DNA of 64,000 nucleotides from an uncultured Pelagibacteraceae bacterium (GCA_902572605.1 CACGGD010000001.1:312001-376000); one strand, 5' to 3'; shown: positions 44,950 to 54,429, numbered from the stretch's first letter. The notes: generated by a model from the letters alone, not told the origin. A program made the numbers and translations.

Positions 44950-45358
44950 AATAATTGGAAAATATATTAAAGATCTAGATTTTAAAATTCCCAATCCAAA
45001 GATTTTCTCCTCGCTATCTAAAAGTATATCGAATTACAAGATAAATATCGATATTAGAAGTAATCAAGTAAAAGAAAGAATTATTGAAATTGAAACAACT
45101 CTTAATCTTACACCAGTTAAAGATGATATTGAGAAGATTAGTACAAAGATAATATTTGCTACAATTATAGAATTAAGTGAAAAGATAAAAGATAAAAAAG
45201 AAATAGAAAAAATAATATTAATTAACGTCCCTTCAGAAATTTATCCTGAATTAAGAAAGATATTTGTCTTTGTATTTGAGAGTTCAGGTTTTAAAGATAT
45301 TAAAATAAGTAATAGTGTGGATTTTCAAAAACTCTATAATCTTAGAAAAATTCAATAA
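44939..45358 (+). CDS. secB: Protein-export chaperone SecB
   Basis: Tetrameric chaperone keeping preproteins unfolded for SecA. 139 residues, divergent in sequence but with the landmarks YIKDLDFKIPNP near the N-terminus, INVPSEIYPELRKIF (compare VPxxLFPFAR) and KISNSVDFQKLY (compare DFxxLY). Position between fxsA and dnaQ supports the call. It lacks the aromatic/proline FPFAR motif of typical SecB. It overlaps dnaQ tail to tail by 7 bp. Confidence 0.85.
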   Translation: MSYKIIGKYIKDLDFKIPNPKIFSSLSKSISNYKINIDIRSNQVKERIIEIETTLNLTPVKDDIEKISTKIIFATIIELSEKIKDKKEIEKIILINVPSEIYPELRKIFVFVFESSGFKDIKISNSVDFQKLYNLRKIQ

Positions 45359-46017
45359 AAATTTTTTTTAATCTCAGATTTTAAAAAATGGTTATGCTTT
45401 TTTAATTCTTCCTCAGAAATCTTTATTATTGTCTTGTCATATAGTTTTTCTTTAATAGAAAATTTAACTTCATTATAATCAAGGGAGGAAAGATTCAATT
45501 TTGGTTCTTTTACATCTAAAAGATTTATATAGACTTCCCTTAACAATTCACAATCTAATAAAGCATTATGTTTAGTTCTTTTGGATAAATCAATATTAAA
45601 TCTTTTACAAAGAGCATCTAGGGAATTTGAAGTTCCTGGAAATTTATTTCTTGCAATCTCAAGAGAGTCAATGATGTTAGCTTTGTCTATTTTTTGTTTT
45701 TTATTTTTACTTAATTCATTATTTAAAAAACCTAAATCAAAAATTGCATTATGAATTATAATTTTTTTTCCTTTAATGAAAGTCAAGAACTCATCTGAAA
45801 TTTGATTAAAAGTTTTTTTAGAACTCAAAAATTCTCTTGAATAGCCATGAATCTTGAAAGCTTCTTCAGGAACATCTCTTTCAGGATTAATTAATTTATG
45901 AAAAACTTTATTAGTTGGAATTAAATCTTTAGTTTCGATACATGCTATTTCTACAATTTTATGACCATCTTGGAATGAAAGTCCCGTAGTTTCAGTATCT
46001 AAAAATATCTCATTCAT
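45352..46017 (-). CDS. dnaQ: DNA polymerase III epsilon subunit (3'-5' proofreading exonuclease)
   Basis: DEDDh exonuclease, 221 residues. Exo I FLDTETTGLSF (catalytic Asp and Glu, about 5-15), Exo II HNAIFDLGFLN (about 94-104) and Exo III HNALLDCELL (about 142-151) are all present. The C-terminal ~45 residues should bind the alpha subunit. It is followed upstream by coaE with an 8 bp overlap. Confidence 0.95.
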   Translation of the reverse strand: MNEIFLDTETTGLSFQDGHKIVEIACIETKDLIPTNKVFHKLINPERDVPEEAFKIHGYSREFLSSKKTFNQISDEFLTFIKGKKIIIHNAIFDLGFLNNELSKNKKQKIDKANIIDSLEIARNKFPGTSNSLDALCKRFNIDLSKRTKHNALLDCELLREVYINLLDVKEPKLNLSSLDYNEVKFSIKEKLYDKTIIKISEEELKKHNHFLKSEIKKNFY

Positions 46018-46576
46018 ATAATTTAATTATATTTAAAAGATTTTTTTTTAAAACACCTAAAGATTTATTATTAACAACTATGTGATCACACAATTTCATC
46101 TTTTTGGTATCTTTTAGCTGATGTTTGTCTAATAAGAAAAATAGTTTATCATTACCTCTTCTAGACTTATATCTTCTTAATCTCAGAGCTTTTTTTGATT
46201 TTATAAAAATTATAATATCAAAATATTTTTTAAGTTTACTTTCAATTAATAGAGGTATCTCTAAAAATAAAAACTTTTTATTTTTATTCTTTCTTAGGAA
46301 AATAAACATCTCTTTTCTTACTTTTGGATGAATTATTTTCTCTAATTTTTTTAAATTTTCTTTATTTGTTAAAATTTCATTTTTTATTTTTTTTTTAAAT
46401 TCTGAATTAGATTTAAATTTGAATTTTCTGGCAACAGATCTCTTAAAGTTTTTGTTATTATATAATTTACCTACAACTTTATCTGCGCTAAAAAGTGGAC
46501 CTCTTTTTTTAGAAATAATCTTACTTGCAGTTGTTTTTCCTGAAGCTATAGAACCTGTTAAACCTATTATTATCAT
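46010..46576 (-). CDS. coaE: Dephospho-CoA kinase
   Basis: Last step of coenzyme A synthesis. 188 residues; the P-loop GLTGSIASGKTTAS (about 5-18), a metal-binding SADKVVGKLY (about 30-39) and the lid with IFIKSKKALRLRRYKSR are typical. Shorter than many CoaE but complete. It overlaps aroE by 4 bp. Confidence 0.94.
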   Translation of the reverse strand: MIIIGLTGSIASGKTTASKIISKKRGPLFSADKVVGKLYNNKNFKRSVARKFKFKSNSEFKKKIKNEILTNKENLKKLEKIIHPKVRKEMFIFLRKNKNKKFLFLEIPLLIESKLKKYFDIIIFIKSKKALRLRRYKSRRGNDKLFFLLDKHQLKDTKKMKLCDHIVVNNKSLGVLKKNLLNIIKLYE

Positions 46577-47397
46577 TTTAGTTTTGAGATAAGCAAATCA
46601 ATCAATTTATCATCTATTTCTGGATTAATTTTATTCCATAAATAAAAAGATTTTTGGCCCTGATAAATGAACATTTCTAAACCATTGAAGGTTTTGATTT
46701 TATTTTCTTTTAAAAACTTAAAAGTCTTTGTTTCAAGAGGATTGTATATTGTATCTATATAAATTAAGTTTTCTTTTACTTCTTTAAAATCAAAATCAAA
46801 ATCTTTACCGTTTTTTAAGCCGAGACTTGTTGCATTAATTATAATATCAAATTTACCAATTTCATATTTAAGAGATTTCCACTCTAATACATTCAGGAAG
46901 TTAAACTTTTTTTTTAAAAATAGTGATTTTTCGTGAGTTCGATTTATAATTGATATATCTTTTACTTTTGATTTTTCTAAAGAAAAAATAACCGATGAAG
47001 AAACGCCCCCTGCTCCTATTACTAAAGCTTTTTTATTTTTTGTATTGCTGATCGCCTTTAAATATGCTGCCTGCAAGCCAAACACATCAGTGTTTTCTCC
47101 GATAATATCATTAGCATCATTTAAAAATATTGTATTAACCGAATTAGTATGCAGCGCATCATTAACTACCTTATCAACAAAGGGAATTATTTTTTGTTTG
47201 TATGGTAAAGTTACATTTATTCCATTGAGTTCTTTGTCCCTAATTCTCTTAATTATATTTTTTAAATTCTCTTCTTTTACATCTAGCAAAGAATAATCTG
47301 CTTCAATGTTATATTTTTTGAACCAATAATTATGCAAAACTGGTGAGAGTGAATGAAGAATTGGTCTGCCAATAATTGCAAATGATTTCTTTTTCAT
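46573..47397 (-). CDS. aroE: Shikimate dehydrogenase
   Basis: NADPH-dependent step of aromatic amino-acid synthesis. 274 residues: HSLSPVLHNYWF (shikimate site, about 15-26), NVTLPYKQKIIPF with the catalytic Lys (about 61-73), GENTDVFGLQAA and the NADP loop VIGAGGVSSSVIFSL (about 126-140), plus NRTHEKS. It overlaps coaE and maf by 4 bp each. Confidence 0.95.
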   Translation of the reverse strand: MKKKSFAIIGRPILHSLSPVLHNYWFKKYNIEADYSLLDVKEENLKNIIKRIRDKELNGINVTLPYKQKIIPFVDKVVNDALHTNSVNTIFLNDANDIIGENTDVFGLQAAYLKAISNTKNKKALVIGAGGVSSSVIFSLEKSKVKDISIINRTHEKSLFLKKKFNFLNVLEWKSLKYEIGKFDIIINATSLGLKNGKDFDFDFKEVKENLIYIDTIYNPLETKTFKFLKENKIKTFNGLEMFIYQGQKSFYLWNKINPEIDDKLIDLLISKLK

Positions 47398-47978
47398 TGG
47401 TTATATCTTTTAATATAATTCATTATTTGTTTAATAGGCAAACCCATAATTGAGTCATGATCACCTTTAATATACTCAAAAAGATTTAAACCATCAGCTT
47501 CTACTTGATAAACTCCATAGGCTAATAATATATCTGTTTTAATTTTTTTTAGATATTTAACTAGCTCTTCATCTTTAAAATTTTTCATTTTTAATTCGGA
47601 TGACTCAGTATGATTCCAAATCATTGCTCCATTTTTAGAAATACAAACAGAACTGATAAGGTAATGTTTTGAATTATTTAATTTTTTCAGAATCTCTAAA
47701 GCTTCCTCTCTAGATCTTGGTTTATTAATTAGTTTATTGTCTAACGAGACCACACTATCAGCTCCTAACACAAGACGATCTGGATTTTGTCTGCTAACTT
47801 TTATAGATTTAAGTTCTGCTAAATTTTTAGATATAATTAATGGAGTGGCTCCTTCCATTAATAAAGATTTTTTAGCCTCATCTTCGTCTACATTTGAAAC
47901 AATAACTTCTGAACTGATATTATTTTTTTCTAAAATTTGCTTTCTTACATTGCTTTTAGATGCTAAAATTATTTTCAT
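47394..47978 (-). CDS. maf: Maf-family nucleoside triphosphate pyrophosphatase
   Basis: Hydrolyses modified or incorrect nucleotides. 194 residues: LASKSNVRKQILEK (about 4-17), LVLGADSVVSLDNKLINKP (about 69-87) and the C-terminal KGDHDSIMGLPIKQIM. The catalytic Asp is in GADS. It overlaps aroE and the ppsR gene by 4 bp each, in the alphaproteobacterial order. Confidence 0.94.
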   Translation of the reverse strand: MKIILASKSNVRKQILEKNNISSEVIVSNVDEDEAKKSLLMEGATPLIISKNLAELKSIKVSRQNPDRLVLGADSVVSLDNKLINKPRSREEALEILKKLNNSKHYLISSVCISKNGAMIWNHTESSELKMKNFKDEELVKYLKKIKTDILLAYGVYQVEADGLNLFEYIKGDHDSIMGLPIKQIMNYIKRYNQ

Positions 47979-48796
47979 TTATTTTTTTGTATTTCAAAAA
48001 TTTTTAATATTGAGGCAGCGCTTTCTTCTACTGATTTTCGAGTCACATCAATTGTTGGCCAACTATATTTTTTAAAAAGTTTTTTAGATCTATCAATTTC
48101 CTCCTTTATAATATTGAGATCAGTGTATTCTTTAATGTTTGTTTCTTTCATCATTGTAACTCTATTTCTTCTAACATCAGCTAATCTCTCAGGATCAGTT
48201 ACTAGCCCAATTATACATGTCTTGTTTTTGTTAGACTTTAATTCTTCAGGAATCTTTTGATCCATGACAAGAGGAATGTTGGCTGTTTTATATCCTCTGT
48301 TTGCTAAATACATAGAGGTTGGTGTTTTACTAGTTCTACTAACTCCTAAAAGCACTATATCAGCTTCGGAAACATCATCTAACTTTTTTCCGTCGTCATG
48401 TGACATAGTAAATTGAATGGCTTCAATTCTTTTATAATATTCTTCATCTAGCACATGCTGAGCACTAGGTTTGTAAATTGCTTTCTGATTTAAAAGTTTT
48501 GAAAAACTTAAAATTAAATTTCCTAATATATTAAAACACGGTACTTTATTTTTCTCACTAGAATCTGAAATATATTTAGCTAACTTTGTTTCAACAATAG
48601 TATATAAAATTATTGAATTTTGTAATTTTGAACATTCTTTAATTATCTTATTAATTTGTTGTTCTGTTCTTACAAAGGCAAACTCTTTTTTGTCATAATC
48701 AAAATTAGAAAATTGAGATTTAAGAGATAAAAAAATTCTATCTAATGTCTCGCCAGTTGAATCAGATACTAGATATACATTGTATTTTTCGTTCAT
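47975..48796 (-). CDS. PPSR/DUF299 kinase-pyrophosphorylase (RP001 homologue position)
   Basis: 273 residues of the bifunctional kinase-phosphotransferase family that controls PEP synthase or PPDK. YLVSDSTGETLDRI (about 8-21), the P-loop GVSRTSKTPTSMYLANRGYK (about 152-171) and VTDPERLADVRRNR are the family signatures. It is the gene called RP001 in Rickettsia and it borders the chromosome origin in Caulobacter, with hemE on the other side, exactly as here. It points left; hemE points right. Confidence 0.93.
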   Translation of the reverse strand: MNEKYNVYLVSDSTGETLDRIFLSLKSQFSNFDYDKKEFAFVRTEQQINKIIKECSKLQNSIILYTIVETKLAKYISDSSEKNKVPCFNILGNLILSFSKLLNQKAIYKPSAQHVLDEEYYKRIEAIQFTMSHDDGKKLDDVSEADIVLLGVSRTSKTPTSMYLANRGYKTANIPLVMDQKIPEELKSNKNKTCIIGLVTDPERLADVRRNRVTMMKETNIKEYTDLNIIKEEIDRSKKLFKKYSWPTIDVTRKSVEESAASILKIFEIQKNK

Positions 48797-49069
48797 ATGT
48801 CTGTTAACAATTGTTTAATAAAACAATATTTTTCATTATTTATAAATCTCATACAAAAACATTAACAATAATTAACATTATTTTAACATTTTGTTAGGTG
48901 TTGATATTAAAATTCTATATTTGTTTATAATTTTAGCAAAATAATTAAATATATAACGATAATTAGAGGATTTATTAAAATTGGATTGTATAAAATATGT
49001 ATAAATAGTTATATTAGTAACTAACAAGACCTATTAGGGAATCTATAATTATAAATCTAAATTATATAT
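48797..49069. other. Candidate chromosomal replication origin (oriC)
   Basis: The 273 bp gap between ppsR and hemE holds no gene and is one of the most AT-rich stretches of the window. Known: in Caulobacter crescentus the origin lies in this same junction. Seen: palindromes AACAATTGTT (48806-48815), ATTGTTT-AATA-AAACAAT (48810-48827) and TAGTTA-N6-TAACTA (49006-49023); TTAAC three times at 48862, 48872 and 48883; one DnaA-box-like TTATAAACA on the minus strand (48930-48922), one mismatch from TTATNCACA. No perfect DnaA box is visible. Genes diverge away from it. Inference, not proof. Confidence 0.55.
49021..49049 (+). promoter_or_regulatory. Candidate hemE promoter
   Basis: A perfect TATAAT at 49044-49049 with a weak -35 CTAACA at 49021-49026 (17 bp spacer), 20 bp before the hemE ATG at 49070. 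Reasonable for a sigma-70 promoter, but AT-rich DNA makes such boxes common. Confidence 0.3.
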
Positions 49070-50077
49070 ATGAGTACTCTTAGAAAAATATTAGTCGATA
49101 AAGATAATTCTTGTAAGTCAGTCTGGTTTATGAGACAAGCAGGACGTTATTTACCTGAGTTTGTTGAGATTAGAAGCGAAAACCAAAATTTTATTGATCT
49201 TTGTTTAAATAGTGAGTTAAGTTCTAAAATAACACTTCAGCCTATAAAAAGATTTAATCTTGATTCAGCAATAATTTTTTCTGATATTTTAATGGTTCCA
49301 TATGCACTAGGACAAGATGTAAAATTTGTTAAAGATCAAGGACCAGAACTTAGCGGATTTAACATAGAAAAATTTTTTGACAATAATGAAAAAGAATTTT
49401 CCCAAAAATTAAATCCAGTTTATAAAGCAATTGAGATAACAAGAAAAAGCTTAGATAGAGATAAATCCTTAATAGCTTTTATAGGAGCTCCCTGGACACT
49501 GTTAGTTTACATGCTTAATATTAAGAAGAATAAAACTGAGATGGATTTCAATAAATTAAACAAAAAAGATATAGATATAAATAAAATTTTAAATAAATTA
49601 ATTAAATTTTTATGCGTTCATGTAAACAATCAAATAAGTGCAGGGGCTGATGTTATTCAGATATTTGACTCCTGGGCTGGAATGATACCTCATAATAATA
49701 TTAAAGATTATTGTTTTATACCAAACACAAAAATTGTTAATTTTTGTAAAAGAGAGAAAATTCCTAATATTTGTTTTCCTAAAGGCATTAAAGAAAAATA
49801 TGAAGATTTTAATGAGATGGTAAAACCGAATGGGATAAATATAGATTATGACATAGACCCCTTGTGGGCAAAAAATAAATTGAGAGGCACAACAATCCAA
49901 GGCGGGCTAGATCCAAAAAAATTATTAAAGACCGAGGAAGAAATGTTAGAAGGGGCGACGAAATACATTAAAGCATTTAAAGATATCCCTTATGTTTTTA
50001 ACCTGGGTCATGGTTTACTTCCAGAAACAGATCCTGATAGAGTAAAGAAATTAATTGAATTTTATAGGAACTACTAA
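49070..50077 (+). CDS. hemE: Uroporphyrinogen decarboxylase
   Basis: Makes coproporphyrinogen III in heme synthesis. 335 residues; WFMRQAGRYLPEF (substrate-binding Arg, about 19-31), FSDILMVPYALGQDV (active-site Asp) and FIGAPWTLLVYML (about 138-150), with GHGLLPETDPD near the end. It is the first gene right of the candidate origin, and its stop overlaps the hemH start by 1 bp. Confidence 0.97.
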   Translation: MSTLRKILVDKDNSCKSVWFMRQAGRYLPEFVEIRSENQNFIDLCLNSELSSKITLQPIKRFNLDSAIIFSDILMVPYALGQDVKFVKDQGPELSGFNIEKFFDNNEKEFSQKLNPVYKAIEITRKSLDRDKSLIAFIGAPWTLLVYMLNIKKNKTEMDFNKLNKKDIDINKILNKLIKFLCVHVNNQISAGADVIQIFDSWAGMIPHNNIKDYCFIPNTKIVNFCKREKIPNICFPKGIKEKYEDFNEMVKPNGINIDYDIDPLWAKNKLRGTTIQGGLDPKKLLKTEEEMLEGATKYIKAFKDIPYVFNLGHGLLPETDPDRVKKLIEFYRNY

Positions 50078-51069
50078 TGAACAACGACCATCCCGAAATT
50101 AAATTTGGTAAGACAGGTGTTTTGCTTATAAACCTTGGCACCCCAGACTCAACGAGTTGGTGGGATATTAGAAAATATTTGAAAGAATTTCTATCAGATA
50201 AAAGAGTTATAGAAGTAAACCCTTTTGTTTGGCAAATAATTTTAAATTTGTTCATTCTAACTTTTAGACCCTCAAAAACAGCCCATGCTTATAAAAAGAT
50301 TTGGAGGAAAGAAAGTAATGAATCCCCATTGCTGTTTTTTACTAGAAGTCAAGCAGACAAACTCAAAGATAGAATTGCCAATGAAAAAATAGTTGTAGAT
50401 TTCGCCATGAGATATGGAAATCCAAGCATAAAATCCCGATTAAAGATACTTAAAGAGAAAGGATGTGAAAATATAGTTGTTTTGCCTCTATATCCTCAAT
50501 ATGCAGCAGCTACTACAGCAACAGTTTGTGACGAAGTCTATAGATCTTTAATGGGAATGAGATGGCAACCAAGTCTTCAGATTATTCCTCACTATGAAAG
50601 TGAGCCATTATACATTGACGCTTTGATAACTAGCATAGAAAGAAAAATTAAAGAAATAAGTTGGAAACCTGATTTAATAATTTCATCATATCACGGAATT
50701 CCTAAATCGTATTTTGACAAAGGTGATCCCTATCATTGCTATTGTCATAAAACAACAAGATTGATGAAAGAAAAGTTTAATAATGTAGAAATTCAAACAA
50801 CATTTCAATCGAGATTTGGACCACAAGAATGGTTAACCCCTTATACAGATAAAACTCTAGAAAATTTGCCAAAGAAAGGAACGAAAAATCTATTAGTCAT
50901 TTGTCCAGGTTTTGCATCAGACTGTGTTGAAACTTTAGAGGAAATAAACATTCAAGGTAAAGAGAGCTTTTTAAAAAATGGTGGGGAAAATTTTGATTTG
51001 ATACCTTGTTTAAACGATAGTTTGGATCATATTAAATTGCTTGAAAAGCTAGTTACAAAATATTTATAG
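50077..51069 (+). CDS. hemH: Ferrochelatase
   Basis: Inserts Fe2+ into protoporphyrin IX. 330 residues. VLLINLGTPDS near the N-terminus, the catalytic His in SSYHGIPKSYFDKGDPYHC (about 208-226) and the conserved Glu in CPGFASDCVETLEEI (about 278-292). The HCYCHK cysteines are typical of alphaproteobacterial ferrochelatases. It is followed after 1 bp by hemJ. Confidence 0.96.
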   Translation: MNNDHPEIKFGKTGVLLINLGTPDSTSWWDIRKYLKEFLSDKRVIEVNPFVWQIILNLFILTFRPSKTAHAYKKIWRKESNESPLLFFTRSQADKLKDRIANEKIVVDFAMRYGNPSIKSRLKILKEKGCENIVVLPLYPQYAAATTATVCDEVYRSLMGMRWQPSLQIIPHYESEPLYIDALITSIERKIKEISWKPDLIISSYHGIPKSYFDKGDPYHCYCHKTTRLMKEKFNNVEIQTTFQSRFGPQEWLTPYTDKTLENLPKKGTKNLLVICPGFASDCVETLEEINIQGKESFLKNGGENFDLIPCLNDSLDHIKLLEKLVTKYL

Positions 51070-51070
51070 A

Positions 51071-51502
51071 ATGAATTTATATTTATTGTTTAAATCTTTG
51101 CATTTAATTTCAGTTATATCTTGGATGGCAGGACTTCTATACTTGCCAAGAATATTTGTTTATCACGTCGAAGCTAATGATAATTCGCAGAAAACAGTTT
51201 TTAAAACTATGGAAAGAAAGTTGTACAATTATATAATGATGCCCGCTATGCTGTTATCATGGCTTTTTGGAATCCTTTTAATACATAGCCTTGGTTTTTC
51301 CGCTTTTTCTGAACTATGGATGCAGATAAAGATTATTGCAGTAGTTATTTTGACTTATTATCACTTCACTTTAGGCAAATATCTCAATGATTTTGCAACT
51401 GACAGTAACCAGAAAACTTCCAAATTCTTCAGGATATATAACGAAATACCGACACTTATACTAATTGTAGTTATATTTGTTGTTATATTTAAACCTTTAT
51501 AA
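51071..51502 (+). CDS. hemJ: Protoporphyrinogen IX oxidase HemJ
   Basis: Membrane protein that oxidises protoporphyrinogen IX, the step before ferrochelatase. 143 residues, four helices; LHLISVISWMAGLLYLPRIFVYH (about 10-32) holds the conserved His, and the Arg-Lys-rich AMERKLY-like segment (MERKLYNYIMMPAM) is typical. Position after hemH matches the heme operon of Alphaproteobacteria. Confidence 0.92.
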   Translation: MNLYLLFKSLHLISVISWMAGLLYLPRIFVYHVEANDNSQKTVFKTMERKLYNYIMMPAMLLSWLFGILLIHSLGFSAFSELWMQIKIIAVVILTYYHFTLGKYLNDFATDSNQKTSKFFRIYNEIPTLILIVVIFVVIFKPL

Positions 51503-51568
51503 TTAGGGGTTGAATTTTTTTTAAAAATCCCTATATTTTTAACACATCCCTTAATCAACAATAATCTC

Positions 51569-52843
51569 ATGAATTTACAAGAACTTAAGCAAAAAAATCC
51601 TGCAGAGCTTATTAGTGAAGCTGAAAAACTTGGCATTGAAAACCCGAGTACACTGAGAAAGCAAGAGATATTATTTGCAATATTAAAAAAACTTGCAGAA
51701 AAAAATGAGCAAATAACTGCAACAGGTGTATTAGAGGTTTTGCAAGATGGCTTTGGTTTTTTGAGAGCTATCGAGTCTAATTATTTGCCTGGCCCGGATG
51801 ATATATATGTTAGCCCTAGTCAAATAAGAAAATTTGGTTTGAGGACAGGCGACTCTGTTGAAGGAGAAATTAGGGGCCCCAAAGATGCAGAGAGATACTT
51901 TGCTTTGTTAAAGGTAAATAAAATCAATTTTGATAATCCTGATAAAGGAAAAAATAAAATTGCTTTTGACAATTTAACTCCATTGTACCCGAATGAAAGA
52001 ATTAAGTTAGAGGTTGAGACTACGAAAGTAGAAAAAAAACCAGACAACACTGCTCGATTAATTGATTTAGTTAGCCCGATTGGAAAAGGACAACGATCAT
52101 TAATCGTATCTCCACCAAGAGCGGGTAAAACAATTATTTTACAAAATATAGCTCAATCTATAACTGCAAACCATCCGGAGTGTTATCTGATGGTTTTATT
52201 AATTGATGAAAGGCCAGAAGAAGTAACTGATATGCAAAGATCAGTTAAAGGTGAAGTTGTTGCCTCAACCTTTGATGAACCTGCTTCAAGGCACGTTGCC
52301 GTGGCCGAAATGGTTATTGAAAAAGCAAAAAGATTAGTGGAACATAAGAAAGACGTTGTTATCTTACTAGACTCAATAACAAGGTTAGGTAGAGCATATA
52401 ATGCGGTAATACCTAGTTCAGGAAAAGTTTTAACAGGAGGAGTTGATGCTAATGCATTACAAAGACCCAAAAGATTTTTTGGTGCAGCAAGAAATGTTGA
52501 AGAAGGTGGTTCATTAACAATTATTTCAACTGCATTGATTGATACTGGCAGTAGAATGGATGAAGTTATCTTTGAAGAATTTAAAGGAACGGGTAATTCT
52601 GAACTTATATTAGATAGAAAAGTTGCAGATAAGAGAATTTATCCAGCTTTAGATATAACTAGATCAGGCACAAGAAGAGAAGAATTGTTATTTGAAAAAG
52701 ATGATTTATCAAAAATGAATGTTCTTAGAAGAATAATTAGTCCAATGGGAACTATGGATGGAATAGAATTTTTGATTTCAAAATTAAAGAATACTAAAAA
52801 TAATTCTGATTTTTTTGACTCAATGAATAAATCTGCTAATTAA
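51569..52843 (+). CDS. rho: Transcription termination factor Rho
   Basis: Hexameric RNA helicase that ends transcription. 424 residues: N-terminal helical part, cold-shock RNA-binding domain (DGFGFLRA and [20 protein letters not shown], about 52-90), Walker [12 protein letters not shown] (about 175-185) and Walker [19 protein letters not shown]. Normal length. A 66 bp gap separates it from hemJ, room for its own promoter. Confidence 0.98.
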   Translation: MNLQELKQKNPAELISEAEKLGIENPSTLRKQEILFAILKKLAEKNEQITATGVLEVLQDGFGFLRAIESNYLPGPDDIYVSPSQIRKFGLRTGDSVEGEIRGPKDAERYFALLKVNKINFDNPDKGKNKIAFDNLTPLYPNERIKLEVETTKVEKKPDNTARLIDLVSPIGKGQRSLIVSPPRAGKTIILQNIAQSITANHPECYLMVLLIDERPEEVTDMQRSVKGEVVASTFDEPASRHVAVAEMVIEKAKRLVEHKKDVVILLDSITRLGRAYNAVIPSSGKVLTGGVDANALQRPKRFFGAARNVEEGGSLTIISTALIDTGSRMDEVIFEEFKGTGNSELILDRKVADKRIYPALDITRSGTRREELLFEKDDLSKMNVLRRIISPMGTMDGIEFLISKLKNTKNNSDFFDSMNKSAN

Positions 52844-52847
52844 CGCA

Positions 52848-53468
52848 TTATTGAATTGTTTGATTGTTAAGATTTATCCCGTGTAGATAAAAGTTTATTA
52901 TATTTGTTAAGACTTTAATTTTTTCTTCCATAGAAATAGATTCTAAAAGCTTTTGTTTTTCTTCATTTGTTATTGGGGCAATCATGGATAAAGTATTTAT
53001 TTTCTGCCCATTATCTAATTTTTCAAACTCTTTCCAATTTAACATCATTCCACTATTTTTAAAAAAAATTTTAACTTTTTTCATCAGAGGTTCAACATTA
53101 ATTTCTTCTTTTTTCGGTTTTAAATCTAAAATAAACTTTTCATAATTAACTTTAAACTCTCTATATAATTTAGAATTTTCTTTTTCTTCTAAAACCTCAA
53201 ATCTTGTAAGTCCTGTAAGATTAATCAGAATTCTCCCATCATCACTTTTCTGAAAATCACTTATTTTTCCTAAGCATCCAATTTTGTAAACCTCTTGATC
53301 TTTTTTTTTAGGTTGTATCATGCCCATTAATTTATCTTTCTTAATTACGTCATTAACTAAATCCAGATATCTTTGTTCAAAGATATTTAATGGTAAATTA
53401 GTTTTAGGGAAATATATAACTCCTGAAAGAGGAAATATTGGTATTTGATCTGGAAATTTATTGTTCAT
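52848..53468 (-). CDS. LON substrate-binding-domain protein
   Basis: 206 residues made only of the Lon N-terminal (LAN) domain, without ATPase or protease parts. IPIFPLSGVIYFPKTNLPLN at the start, IFEQRYLDLVNDV, and GCLGKISDF with a helical C-terminal half. Alphaproteobacteria carry such stand-alone genes, often next to a thioredoxin; here no thioredoxin is adjacent. Function unknown, perhaps proteolysis adaptor. It meets rho tail to tail with a 4 bp gap. Confidence 0.9.
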   Translation of the reverse strand: MNNKFPDQIPIFPLSGVIYFPKTNLPLNIFEQRYLDLVNDVIKKDKLMGMIQPKKKDQEVYKIGCLGKISDFQKSDDGRILINLTGLTRFEVLEEKENSKLYREFKVNYEKFILDLKPKKEEINVEPLMKKVKIFFKNSGMMLNWKEFEKLDNGQKINTLSMIAPITNEEKQKLLESISMEEKIKVLTNIINFYLHGINLNNQTIQ

Positions 53469-53479
53469 TTTAGTAATTC

Positions 53480-54301
53480 TTAATTATCATATAACAGTTC
53501 TTTAAATTTTTCTTTGTTTTCATAAATATACTTTGGAAACGTATTATCAATTTCTAGTACTTTATAATTATAATTCCTGTCAAACAAATCTTTTTTTTCA
53601 TCTATTTTTTTTTTTATTATTTCTTTGTCTTTAAATTTTTCATTATTAAATTGTTGCTCAGAATAAGAATTAAGTTTTTTATAGATTCCTTCAACACTTT
53701 TCACCGAGCTAAAATGCCACCCACCGTTCTCAATAAATTTGTCAAATCTAGGTTTGTAAAACTTGTAAAAAGGAATTTTTTTTGCTTTTATTTCTCTTAG
53801 CCATTGTGGTGATTTTAAATCTTTTTTTCTGCACATTCTTGTTCCATACCATTTTGGCTCAGATATATTGAGAAGATTGAATTTTAAAAGAAAATTTCCT
53901 TGTACAAAACAAACGTACTTATCACTTTCATTAAAATCGGAAATTTTTTCTGGATTTGGTATTTCATCAAGATCGGATATCATGATTAAATCATTTGGAT
54001 CACAATCTGAAATTCCTCTTGCTAAAGCATTTCTTTGAAATTGATCTCTAGCATGTGCTGTATGCCAGTGTTTTTTGAATTTTTTTACAACTTTGGGTAA
54101 ATCATCAACAATAATATATTCAATTTTACTTTTATATTTTTTGAATTTATTTATATCGAAGTTTAGTTTTTTTTCATTTCCAGCATGATCTAGTGTCGCT
54201 TCGCAAATAACAAATTTATCCACATAATCGAATAAAGTTGCTAATCTAATTTCTAAAATCAAATCTTCATCAAAATAGTTAAAACAATCAATAATTTTCA
54301 T
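53480..54301 (-). CDS. GT17-family glycosyltransferase
   Basis: I start at ATG 54301 (MKIIDCFNYFDEDLILEIRL, 273 residues). The longer open frame to 54430 is an artefact: its first residues are the antisense of tRNA-Gly. Motifs of family 17 (beta-1,4-N-acetylglucosaminyltransferase type): FNYFDEDLILEIRLATL, FVICEATLDHAGN, LIMISDLDEIPNP (DxD-like, about 116-128), and GWHFSSV near the middle. It may add a sugar to lipopolysaccharide or another surface glycan; the acceptor is unknown. Confidence 0.83.
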   Translation of the reverse strand: MKIIDCFNYFDEDLILEIRLATLFDYVDKFVICEATLDHAGNEKKLNFDINKFKKYKSKIEYIIVDDLPKVVKKFKKHWHTAHARDQFQRNALARGISDCDPNDLIMISDLDEIPNPEKISDFNESDKYVCFVQGNFLLKFNLLNISEPKWYGTRMCRKKDLKSPQWLREIKAKKIPFYKFYKPRFDKFIENGGWHFSSVKSVEGIYKKLNSYSEQQFNNEKFKDKEIIKKKIDEKKDLFDRNYNYKVLEIDNTFPKYIYENKEKFKELLYDN

Positions 54302-54354
54302 AATTTGATATTGCTTGTTTTTGAAAATTTGTCTAGTTATAATCTTTTTAATAG

Positions 54355-54429
54355 GCGGGCATAGCTCAGTGGTAGAGCGTCTCGTTGCCAACGAGAAGGT
54401 CGAGGGTTCAAGTCCCTTTGCCCGCTCCA
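54355..54429 (+). tRNA. tRNA-Gly (GCC)
   Basis: A complete cloverleaf of 75 bases including an encoded CCA. Acceptor stem GCGGGCA/TGCCCGC, anticodon stem TCTCG/CGAGA with loop TTGCCAA (anticodon GCC at 54387-54389), T-arm GTTCAAG. Reads GGC and GGU codons. It stands alone between the GT17 gene and phhB. Confidence 0.97.
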
